Shown here: one piece after another, positions 55,201 to 64,000 of the stretch
Numbering within the stretch: position 1 is the stretch's first letter
Layout: every line of letters starts with the position of its first letter
From: Chamaelirium japonicum
Taxonomy: Eukaryota; Streptophyta; Magnoliopsida; Liliales; Melanthiaceae
NCBI GenBank assembly: GCA_947650365.1
Contig: OX393557.1
Span: forward strand, 5,184,464 to 5,248,463
Length of the DNA stretch: 64,000 nt
Reading direction: 5' to 3'
Notes under the pieces: model-generated
The model's input: the letters and a program-made list of their open reading frames with translations, nothing else
Told to the model about the DNA's origin: nothing
Database searches by the model: none
Program-made: the position numbers and the translations under genes

Positions 55201-57424
55201 ACCGGCCCAACAAACACAGTCAAACCTAGAGAAAGATAGAGAGAGAGCATTTGTGCACCAAAAAAAAAACCGGTTCGGTCCGGTTTATACCTAAAACCGC
55301 CCGGTCCGGTCCGGTTTATACCTAAAACCGCCCGGCCCGACGGTTCAATACCGGTTCGTTTTCCAACACCGGTTCACGCCCGGCCCGGACCGGTTTTCCT
55401 ACCGGTTCGCCGGTTCCCGGTCCGGACCGGCCGGTCCGGTCCGGTTCTGACAACATTGGATGAGACTATTGAAGGTGCTAAGGAAATCATGTCTTTATGA
55501 TCTATGCTATCAAAGTCGGGACTAGTCGGCGACTAGTCCCCGACTAGTCCCTAGGCGGCCTTTTGTCGACCGATTAATTCTGATTCTGTCATTGCTGGGC
55601 GGAATCCCGACTAGTCCCCGACTAGATCCGACTAGTCCCCGACTAGCGACTGCCGACTAGTCCCCAGATAGAATTCTGCAAGCAAATTTTTTTTTTTTAA
55701 GGAGTCTTTGCAAGCAATTTTGTTTGGATTTTTTTACATTGGCTCAAAATCTATGACTTCCCAGTAATCATATGTTGAGCACCTGAGAATCTCAGATAAA
55801 AACATAGACAAATAATTAGTTTATTTGTTGATAACCATATAACCCTATAATCAAAATTGGGGTTGTTCACAGATTAAACATCATCAAACAAATATTGTGA
55901 TAAATTCTTAGTTCTAAGTCTTCTGACATAGGCATGAAGTCAATACAACTGTGTTATGTTAGACAGTTACTTATGTATTTATACCCATGCTGTGAAGTGT
56001 GAAGGTATGTATTGTTATTAACCGACTAATATTATATACTTATTGACATTTATGCTAGTTCATATATCATATATGTTTAGGGAGGGGGGGAGGGGTTAGA
56101 ATAAGTTTTGGCCGACTAGTCCCGAATAAGTCCCGACTAGTCCTAGTCGGCCCTTGGCGGACTAGGGCCGACTACCGACTTTGACTGCATAGTTTATGAT
56201 CCATGTTAATTTTAGGATAAGTCATCACAAAACACTACAGTAACAAGTTTACAATAATAAAAAGGGTAAATTACACTTTGCCTCCCTGAAGTTTAGCTCA
56301 AAAACACTTGACCCCCCTGTAGTTTATTTTGTTCCAAATCGCTCCCTAAAGTTTGAAATGCTAGCACGAAACCCCATTTTGTCAACTACTAAATTTCATC
56401 ATTTGGTAATTTTTATGTGATCAAAACTGAATTGAAAGGGGGTAAAATGTAGTTTTTTAACTATAGGGGGTTTAGTGATTTTAAGCTAAACTTCAGGGGG
56501 GGCAAAGTGTTATCCTGACCTTTCATTTTGTCAGGCTCCATTGACCAATTCGTATAACTCCAAATATCATGGCCTGCAACTGCATAGAGGCCTTCCTCAA
56601 GATTCTAATGCAACATCTTTTCTGTGTTATCTACTGACAGAGTACATCTGTGAGAAAAACATGCGACAGTGCAACAGAGTTTCACTCAAATATTCTATAT
56701 AAAAGGCAAGTCAACTAGGTCTTTCAAGTACTTTTAGATCTCATTAAGCAGTACTTCCGTATTGTTCAGTCACTCAAGTAGTCGATTAGTCCAATATTGA
56801 GTTACTCAACTATTCAGTCACTCATGAAATTTCTGTTTGAATATTGTTCACTGCAGAATATCTATTTCTAGAGCATCCCTCTCTAACGGCACTTACATGT
56901 TGCATTTGGTCCCAAGGATTGGAATTTACCAGTCATCAGTCAAAGTGGTCGTCCCAAAATATCATTGAAAAAGAACTTCCAATAATAAGATATCCTCTTT
57001 AAATTTTGACCTTCTCTATCTATTTACTAAACCAGTTCATTCAGTTAAAAAGAAGAAAATCAAACAATTGTTTGCTCTTAATAAAGTATGCCACACTATC
57101 CTAATACTATTTCATAGAGGGGAAAAAATTAAAAAGACTTGCCTACTGCAAAGCTGATTAGACTAGGAAACAACACTAAAATTAGCAAGCATGGTGATGT
57201 ATAGTCAGGATTGGCAAAATAAATAAAAAATATACAATTTTTTACATCATGGCATCAATAATATCAGCCACCTCTAGAATATCCAGTTTATCAACCTTTC
57301 ACCAAAAACATGTTGCAAGCCCTACCTTCTCCGTAGTGAGCTGCTAAGACTTCAGGAGGGATTCCTTGCATTCCAAAAATTTCAATTTCTGTTGATTCTC
57401 TATCAGGCTTAGCATTAGGAACTC
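46291..57424 (-). CDS. SUF4: SUF4-like (SUPPRESSOR OF FRIGIDA 4) protein, C-terminal six exons
   Basis: Minus-strand exons, in order: 57326-57424, 52712-52829, 52100-52533, 47643-47800, 47450-47503, 46291-46362. All have GT-AG junctions with matching phases, giving about 310 residues. Landmarks: [60 protein letters not shown] and [21 protein letters not shown] Pro/Thr/Ser-rich segment follows, then [40 protein letters not shown] and [15 protein letters not shown]. This is the SUF4 family; Arabidopsis SUF4 binds DNA and works with FRIGIDA to activate FLC, and the animal relative is ZNF207/BuGZ. The two N-terminal C2H2/BED zinc fingers are not visible, so the first exons probably lie beyond 64000 after an intron longer than 6.5 kb. 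The role in this species is inferred. Introns are packed with MITEs. Confidence 0.88.
46927..47258. mobile_element. MITE in a SUF4 intron (AGGGCAAATTACCAAAAA ends)
   Basis: AGGGCAAATTACCAAAAAAT at the left is mirrored by AGGTTTTTGTAATTTTCCCT at the right. Inner ACTCAACTTTTTATCCCGAA pairs with TCGGGATAAAAAATTGAGT. It has 332 bp, no ORF, and lies between SUF4 exons 46362 and 47450. Confidence 0.7.
47801..52099 (-). other. 4.3-kb SUF4 intron
   Basis: No gene was recognised inside. 49180-49560 carries GAGTCGACTCGA-type inverted motifs (a probable MITE). 49600-50300 repeats phrases such as CAACGAGGGAATAAGACC and CAACGAGGGAAGAAGTCC. 51600-51740 repeats GGCTCACATGTGC. Small frames show no domains. 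Confidence 0.5.
52830..55122 (-). other. Left part of a 4.5-kb SUF4 intron
   Basis: No gene was recognised. 53700-54290 has AGGGCTAGGG and GGCCAGGCTAGGG-like inverted phrases (AGGCCTGTCAAAGGACAG at the left, GGGCCATAGGTTTCCC at the right), suggesting a decayed hAT MITE. Confidence 0.45.
55123..55458. mobile_element. hAT-type MITE 'CAATGTTGTC' copy 1, perfect 8-bp TSD
   Basis: Perfect ends CAATGTTGTCAGAACCGG and its inverse bound 336 bp. GATGAGAC is exactly duplicated (55115-55122 and 55459-55466). The interior is packed with ACCGG/CCGGT motifs around a GAGAAAGATAGAGAGAGAG centre. It lies in the SUF4 intron between exons 52829 and 57326. A nearly identical copy is at 62476. Confidence 0.92.
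55502..56192. mobile_element. hAT-type MITE 'CTATGC' copy A, perfect 8-bp TSD
   Basis: Ends CTATGCTATCAAAGTCGGG and the inverse of CTATGCAGTCAAAGTCGG bound 691 bp. TTTATGAT is exactly duplicated (55494-55501 and 56193-56200). Subterminal regions are dense in GACTAGTC palindromes, and the middle is AT-rich. It lies 43 bp from the MITE at 55123-55458, in the same SUF4 intron. Confidence 0.92.
56264..56520. mobile_element. MITE, GGGTAAATTGCACTTTG family (copy 3)
   Basis: It begins GGGTAAATTACACTTTGCC and ends GGGGGGGCAAAGTGTTATCC, with the same GAAGTTTAGCTC/AGCTAAACTTC inner pair as the 23796 copy. Its interior runs in the opposite orientation. It is in the SUF4 intron. Confidence 0.7.
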
Positions 57425-58417
57425 TGAAAAAAAATAGTGATAAAAGTATCAGTCAAGTAGGAAAAATGTAGACAATGAGCATAAATAATTCATCAAGTTG
57501 TAGTGACTGATGGAGACTACCAATCCATGAATAAGACATCATCTAATTTCTGGACCTTGCTTAACATCTAAGTTCATAGCTTTTAACATTATGCAAGAGT
57601 CAAAAGTTGGATATCACTTTGAAAAAAAATCTGTAGTGCTCAACCATGGATAAGTTGATGTAATCATGTCTGCTTATTACAGATGCTATTACTATTCCTC
57701 TGATAAAATATCTAAAACTTTCCAAATGATATTGATACTCACTTTGATCTCATGCTTTGATCTAATGTTCAACATCCACAGTATATTTCAGAAACTTGCA
57801 ACTACCAAATCATGGACCCAAAAGTTGGAGGGAGGGGGTCACTTTCTGCTAAGGAAAAGGAAACTTCACGTTCTGCTGAATAGGAGGGAGGGACTGAGGA
57901 GAAGGGGGCTTCACTTTCTACTGAGGAGATGGGGCTACACTTTTTGTTAAATAAGAGAAACGGTTGTTTTTGGACACTCTTCTAGAAGCTAACCTTATTC
58001 TCATCTGTTCGAACGAACTAGTTCGAGCAATCTTCTTTGAAGGGTGTGACAGTCGCAGAGCTTCTCGATAATTTGATTTGTCATGCTCTCAAGTTTTTTT
58101 GGGCAGTCGGATGCAACGACGAGGATGAAACACTCGGTCACTTTGATAATGTCGGAGTTGCGGCAATGGTAGAACTTCCTCTAGTAATCAAGGGTTTTAT
58201 ACTTTTATAACAACTTGTCATGCCGACAACTACGGAGTAAAAGGAGTGTAGTGTGGAGGAAATAGGATGGTGGATGAAGTCTATACGAAGAATAAGAAAA
58301 GGGGTGGGATCTATAGAAAATAAAATTGGGAATCTGTGTGGCAGCACATGCCTTTGTGCGGCCACATAATTCCAAAGTTCGAAAATATGACCGCTTGATC
58401 AGTCTCTATGTGGCTAC
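57425..58417 (-). other. Right-hand SUF4 intron sequence
   Basis: No exon with SUF4 similarity was found. A frame at 57830-57950 repeats the phrase CTTCAC(G/T)TTCT(G/A)CTGA in purine-rich DNA (GGGAGGGGGTC, GGAGGGAGGGACTGAGGAG) and is probably not coding. Confidence 0.4.
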
Positions 58418-58965
58418 TAGGTGTGGGACTTGGGCGGGTTAAGGGTCTGCCCATGCCTAACCCGACTTGCACAAACCTTAACCCGTTTTGCCCGTGGAAC
58501 CCGGGGAAGCCCAACCCATGCTTGCCCATTCTAGTTCCTCGGGTTGCCCAATTTGCAAAAATAATGGGTGGGTTGCCCAATTAGAAATGCTTGTACACAT
58601 AAATAGATGAAAAAAAAAACCCAACAGATTTTTGAATAGGATAAAAAAAATATTTGAATTGCATAACGAAAACATAAAGTCCAACCCATATTCTCACATA
58701 TTTCAAACGAATTCTTAGCATTCAACATCAAACAGACAGTCTTTGATTTCCATTAAAAAAAAAACTACCAAAGCATTCAACCTTAGTGTGTCACTTCCTT
58801 GGGTTGGGAAGATCGATACCCAAACCCGTCCAAATTGAAATCGGGTTGATCTTTTTTTGTCCAAAGCCGTCCAAGTTTTTAACTAGCTTTGCCTAAGCTT
58901 GTCCATTGTTCGGGTTGTGCGGGCCAGGTCGGGTTCAGGTCAGACCCGCCCAAGTCCCACCCCTA
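58418..58965. mobile_element. hAT-type MITE (TAGGTGTGGGACTTGGGCG ends)
   Basis: The left end TAGGTGTGGGACTTGGGCGG and the right end CGCCCAAGTCCCACCCCTA bound 548 bp. GTGGCTAC and GTGGCCAC flank it (7 of 8 match). The interior is rich in AACCCG/CGGGTT motifs. Confidence 0.8.
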
Positions 58966-59394
58966 GTGGCCACACAAGTCATGTATGAACACACATGTTC
59001 TTCCTCGCATGTGCGGAGCCTACACATCATTTTCTGCAAGGGACTTTAGCATATGCGACCGCACATGACAACAATGCCCAGACTCAAAACAATCTTAGCC
59101 TTTGACTACAACTAAATAAAATCAAACTTAATTTGCAATTATAATCATTGCTAACTTCTGCAATTGATGATACATATCTTATAAATCCACTATATTGAAA
59201 CATAGAATAATTTTTTTTTAAATTCATCAAGTCATATTTGAAGTAGATCATTAAATTAAGCACATTTTAATCAATAAACATAGCATTACATAGCAGCTTA
59301 ATTGTTCATGTATTGATATTTGTTACATGTGATCAGAAGAAATTATGAAATCAGTGATCAATTTTCTTGTATCCCTCCAATAAAGCATCAGGTA

Positions 59395-60000
59395 AGGTAC
59401 TAAAAATCAACATATTTTGCGAAATTTCACAAAATATCTCGGTTTTTTAAAACCTCGACACAAAATTCCCATAGCTATCTCGGACGGTACAGAAATCACG
59501 AATATATCACGATATATCGTGATATTTCTCACGATATATTAGTTGGTGCGAAATATAGCAATATATCGCGCCAGAAAACACTGATTCACATAAATATTAT
59601 CGAAATTTCAGGAAATTTCAAAAAAATTGGGAAATTTTGATATTTTGGCACCGAAATTTGGTATTGACTGGTTCTAAAAGGGGACTAGGCCTAGTTCTCA
59701 GCAGCTTATTTACATCCAAGGTATTAAAAATCGACATACAAAAACTTTCGCGAAATATCTCGATTTTTCAAAACCTCAATACGAAATTCCCATAACTAAC
59801 TCAGACAGTACAGAAATCACGAATATATCGCAATATATCGTGATATTTCGCACGATATATTCATCGGTGCGAAATATCGCGATATATTGCGCCAGAAGAC
59901 ATGATTCACAGAAATATTGTCGAAATTTTAGAAAATTTTGATATTTTGGCACCGAAATTTGGCTTTAAAAAGGAACTGGGGGCCTGGTTCTCAGCAACTT
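59395..60000 (+). repeat. Tandem duplication, about 330-bp unit
   Basis: AAGGTACTAAAAATCAACAT (59395) and AAGGTATTAAAAATCGACAT (59719) start two diverged copies. Each contains CAGAAATCACGAATATATC, ATATATCGTGATATTTC, and an end near GGCACCGAAATTTGG followed by a TCTCAGCA(G/A)CTTATTTACAT phrase. Confidence 0.8.
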
Positions 60001-61615
60001 ATTTACATATAATCCATTTAAGTTATTATGAGTAAATAAGCAAATACCCCCCCCCCCCATTTGATTTCAATAAAAATATCAAAAAAATCAAAAATCAAAG
60101 GAATAAAAAAGTACACGTTCAGTTTTAGTAGGAGAAAACGATTTTTTTTGGGTTTTTATAAAATTCGCATGTTGAGAAAAGTGGTTAAATCAACTCCTTT
60201 TTAGCTCAAAAAATTCCACAAGATGTAAAACTATAAGTACGTCTAGAAAACCATGGTCCGTCAAAGAAAATTTTGAATGAATAAAAACTTTCCCATATAA
60301 AAACTATTTTTTCCAGACTTAGTAAAAAAACAGTGCTTCGCATTTCAGCATAATTTTTGCATGATTTCAAACTCACATAACTTTCTTGTTTTAAGTTCGT
60401 TTTCAAAATCGCTAGAAGCATTATTTTAAAAATCAACTAATCTTTATTTTGAAAACATTTTTATCCATAAAAAAGATTAAAAATCATTAAAAAAAACATA
60501 GATCAAAACGTGATCAAACAAGACTGCACAAGACTCACAGACAAACACATAGAATATATGCTATGTGAAGCTACACACCCCTTGATAGGGTACAAATACT
60601 ATCTGAGTGTTCCAAAGTGTATATATATACTTGGTTTATGACTATCCAAGTTTTACTAAAAAAATTTATTAACAAATTAATATTTCCACCATTTCTTTAA
60701 AATCAAAATATTTCCACATTGTTGAAATATTTCCACAAAATATTTTCATATCCAGAGGGTTGGAATTTCCAACAAAATGGAGATTTCGAACCTTGTTTAC
60801 ATAAAATAATAATATTTAAGTAAACGTTTTTCCATTTACTTAAAGTTATTACATGTAAATAAGTAAATACCCACTATTTGATTTCAATAATTATATCAAA
60901 AAAAATTAAAAACCAAAGGAATCAAAAAGTATACTTTCAGTTTTAGTAGGAGAAAATAGTTTTTTCGGGTTTTTATAAAATTTGCATGTTGTGAAAAGTG
61001 GTTAAATTAACTCCTTTTTAGCTCAAAAAAATCCACAAGATACAAAACTACAAGTACAACTAGAAAACCATGGTCTGTCAAAGGAAATTTTGAATAAAAC
61101 TTTCCTATATAAAAACTCTTTTTCCAGACTTAGTAAAAAAACAGTGTTTCACATTTCAGCATAATTTTTACACGATTTCAAACTTACATAACTTTCTTGT
61201 TTTAAATCCGTTTTCAAATCGTTTAAAGAATTATTTTAACAATCAACTAATCCTTATTTTGAAAATATTTTTATCCACAAAAAAAGTTAAAAACCATTTG
61301 AAAAACATAGATCAAAACATGACCAAACAAGACTGCACAAGATTCACATACTCAAATACATAGAATACATGCTATGTGAAGCCCTACACCCCTAGATAGG
61401 GTACAAATACTATCTATCCAAGTGTTCCAAAATATGTATATATACTTGGTTTATGACTATCCAGAGTTTCACTGAAAAATTTCATTAAAAATCAATATTT
61501 TTATTATTTCTATAAAATCACAAAATTTCCATATTGTCGAAATATTTCCACAAAATATTTCCATATCTAGAGGGTCAAAATTTCGACCAAAATGGAGATT
61601 TCGAACCTGATTTAA
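60001..61615 (+). repeat. Tandem duplication, about 800-bp unit
   Basis: Two diverged copies share, in order, TTTGATTTCAATAA, TTTCAGTTTTAGTAGGAGAA, AACTCCTTTTTAGCTC, AGAAAACCATGGTC, TTTTCCAGACTTAGTAAAAA, TAGGGTACAAATACTATC, ATACTTGGTTTATGACTATC and AAAATGGAGATTTCGAACCT. The first spans about 60010-60795 and the second about 60835-61610. No coding capacity is seen. Confidence 0.85.
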
Positions 61616-62257
61616 ACAGTTGCTTTTACAGGGCTTTTTGTGACGTGATCAGTGTTCTAAAAAGCGGCCCAGGCGACCACATAGGTGCTAGAAGATCCCC
61701 CACCACCTAGTCTAACTCCTAGGTGGTGCAAAAAAAGGGCATGGGCCCCTAAGCGGGGATAGGCAGCCACTTAAGCAGGCAAGGCAGCCGCCCAAACGGA
61801 CTGGGCTTTTCTTTATTTTAATCTAGTCTATGTCCAATTCAATGCCAAAATCATCAATAAGAAGAAAAGGGAGAAGGGGTAGATGTATTACTAGCGACTA
61901 AAGCTAGTAAGGCTCAATGATGGGTTGTCGATGGTGGTGATGATGAAGAGGCCGAAGTCGGTTAGGGACTTACTTGATGAATGGTTGGAGAGGCGTTGGA
62001 GCGGTTAGTGTTCAAGTGCCTAGGAGAAGTTCTAGAAACGTTGGTGGTGGATCTTCATCCCGTGAAGTTAGAGAACTTCATAAAGAACATTTTGTATCGG
62101 ATGAGGAGACAGACGAATAGTGTGATGAGGTCGTGGAGTTTAAGTCTAATGAAGGGAGAGTATTGAAGGGATATGGAGAAGAAGAATACTAGGAGTCTAG
62201 TATGTAGCCTATAGGAGAAATGATGTATTTTACTATTTTATGACTTTTTGTTTTGGA

Positions 62258-63325
62258 CTATGCTATCAAAGTCGGGACTAGTCGGCGACTAGTCCCCGAC
62301 TAGTCCCTGGGCGGCATTTTGCCGACCGATTAATTTCGATTCCGTCATTGCTGGGCGGAATCCCGACTAGTCCCCGATTAGACCCGACTAGCCCGACTAA
62401 TCCCCGACAAACGACTGCCGACTAGTCCCCAAGCAGCATTCTGCAAGCAATTTTTTTTTTGAAAGGAGTCTGCGCCAATGTTGTCAGAACCGGACCGGAG
62501 GACGAACCGGTTTGTGTACCGGTCCGGTTCGGCCGACCGGTCCGGTCCGGTTCACCGGCCCAACAAACACAGTCAAACCTAGAGAAAGATAGAGAGAGAG
62601 AGCATTTGTGCACCAAAAAAAAAACCAGTTCGGTCCGGTTTATACCTAAAACCGCCCGGTCCGGTCCGGTTTATACCTAAAACCGCCCGGCCCGACGGTT
62701 CAATACCGGTTCGTTTTCCAACACCGGTTCACGCCCGGCCCGGACCGGTTTTCCTACCGGTTCGCCGGTTCCCGGTCCGGACCGGCCGGTCCGGTCCGGT
62801 TCTGACAACATTGGTCTGCGCAAGTAATTTTGTTTGGATTTTTTTACATTGGCTCAAAATCTTGAGTCGCAAGACTCACAACTATGGCTCTTCCCTGTAA
62901 TCATCTGTTGAGCACCTGAGAATCTCAGATAAAAACATAGACAAATAATTATTTTATTTGTTGATATCCATATAACCCTATAATCAAAATTGGGGTTGTT
63001 CACTGATTAAACATCATCAAACAAATATTGTGATAAATTCTTAGTTCTGAGTCTTTTGACATGGGCATGAAGCCAATACAACTGTGTTATGTTAGACTGT
63101 TACTTATGTATTTATACCCATGCTGTGAAGTGTGAAGGTATGTATTGTTATTAACCGACTAATATCATATACTTATTGACATTTATGATAGTTCATATAT
63201 CATATATGTTTAGGGAGGGGGGGAGGGGTTAGAATAAGTTTTGGCCGACTAGTCCCGAATTAGTCCCGACTAGTCCTAGTCGGCCCTTGGCCGACTAGGG
63301 CCGACTACCGACTTTAACTGCATAG
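62258..63325. mobile_element. hAT-type MITE 'CTATGC' copy B, perfect 8-bp TSD, itself interrupted
   Basis: This is the same family as 55502-56192, with GTTTTGGA exactly duplicated (62250-62257 and 63326-63333). It is 1068 bp long because a second MITE (62476-62813) and its 8-bp duplication are inserted. The remaining 722 bp align closely to copy A, including the GGGAGGGGGGGAGGGG run near the right side. Confidence 0.92.
62476..62813. mobile_element. hAT-type MITE 'CAATGTTGTC' copy 2, perfect 8-bp TSD, innermost of nest
   Basis: 338 bp, nearly identical to 55123-55458. GTCTGCGC is exactly duplicated (62468-62475 and 62814-62821). Removing it restores the continuity seen in copy A (AAGGAGTCT...GCAAGCAATTTTGTTTGG). 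Confidence 0.93.
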
Positions 63326-63661
63326 GTTTTGGATTGTACTAGATTCTTGGATACTTTATCATAATATCATGCTTCATTTTGTTGTTAGTAATCTTGAATT
63401 TATGGTTTGGATTTTACTAAAATCATGCATATTATCTCATAATATCATGCTTCGTTTTGTTCTTGTTAATCTTGAATTTATATTTATGTAAATAATACTT
63501 GTTCTTTAAAATAATGATTGGAATAATCTTGAATTTATAGTAATTTTAATATATATATATATAATATCAAAATAATAATTAAAAAGTCAAAACGCCTAGG
63601 CGCTAGGCGGTCCCCCACCGCCCGACTAATGCCTAGCGCTTTTTAAAACCTTGGACGAGAT

Positions 63662-64000
63662 CAAGGCAGACATTATCTAGTGGGTTTTCTAAAAATTGCA
63701 CTATCCCAAAGGGATCGAATAATACACCAGTCTCGTTGATCTGGTATAACCAGGGAAGAAAAATATGTCCCATTGGCTTAGACGATCACCCAACCACAAC
63801 TAATGCATATCCATGGAGTCTAAATCATCTTTATTTCCTCATATTTTTATTATATGGAGTAAAACTACCAAAAAATGATTATGTATGTTAAAGAACTAAA
63901 TACATGTAATTTTGGTTTTATGTGAGGAATTAAGAAACATAGGATTTCCCTTATTTTACTGAGGCATTTGGTGTACCATCAATTCCGGGGATCTTGGCAA
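63662..64000. other. Right edge, no gene seen
   Basis: No SUF4 exon or repeat boundary was recognised in these last 340 bases. They are presumably still intron of the minus-strand SUF4-like gene. Confidence 0.35.

Larger units (their letters stand above)
61650..63653 (+). mobile_element. hAT element remnant, outer level of a triple nest
   Basis: Ends CAGTGTTCTAAAAAGCG and the inverse of CAAGGTTTTAAAAAGCG bound 2004 bp. GACGTGAT (61642-61649) and GACGAGAT (63654-63661) flank it, 7 of 8 matching. Of this length, 1076 bp is the nested MITE plus its duplication. The unique left part (about 62040-62180) encodes scraps such as VVEFKSNEGRVLKGYGEEEY, which resemble the acidic C-terminal tail of plant hAT transposases, but stops interrupt it. 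Confidence 0.7.

Overview
This window is plant nuclear DNA. It is probably from a monocot and possibly a commelinid, because one host gene is very GC-rich and intronless while the surrounding DNA is AT-rich and full of transposons. A bromeliad such as pineapple would fit, but that is a guess. I recognise three host genes. The first (17827-18771, +) encodes a DUF2358/NTF2-like, probably plastid-targeted protein. The second (31540-32802, +) encodes a single-exon F-box/kelch-type protein of the Arabidopsis At5g15710 type. The third (46291-57424, -) is the C-terminal six exons of a SUPPRESSOR OF FRIGIDA 4 (SUF4)-like protein; its N-terminal zinc-finger exons are not visible and probably lie beyond 64000.

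Layout. 1-2942 looks like the 3' part of a large LTR retrotransposon: an antisense ORF running off the left edge, a 119-bp tandem array, a polypurine tract and an 835-bp LTR. 2943-3257 is a hairpin followed by (TC)n(TA)n. 3890-8690 is a large inverted repeat whose left arm holds an old minus-strand LTR element (4111-8171, target duplication TCCTC), which in turn holds the 3' end of a CACTA transposon. 9636-10648 is a candidate Pack-MULE carrying a fragment of a PDR/ABCG transporter gene. 10818-17721 is a young, apparently intact Copia element (154-bp LTRs with one mismatch, target duplication AAATC) whose 3' LTR ends 105 bp before the DUF2358 start codon, in the same orientation.

20500-30000 holds a Tourist-like MITE, several hAT MITEs, a compound block of microsatellite-embedded foldback elements (22079-23206) and a LINE 3' end split by a hAT MITE. 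The F-box gene follows. 33836-39157 is a second Copia element (minus strand, target duplication TTAGC) killed by seven in-frame TAG stops and one frameshift. 39396-39655 is a degenerate telomere-like tract. 41231-42807 is a long palindrome followed by a second microsatellite/foldback block. 43207-45330 is a possible LTR and a second RNase H fragment split by a hAT MITE.

From 46291 to the right edge the window is the SUF4-like gene with introns of up to 4.5 kb. These are loaded with hAT-type MITEs, many with perfect 8-bp target duplications, and end in a three-level nest (61650-63653). The most distinctive signal is a family of GC-rich foldback modules whose ends are (TA)n(GA)n on one side and (TC)n(TA)n on the other, resembling in principle the rice Micron elements that sit in TA microsatellites. 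I saw no CRISPR array, rRNA gene or prokaryotic operon, and I did not detect tRNA genes by eye.
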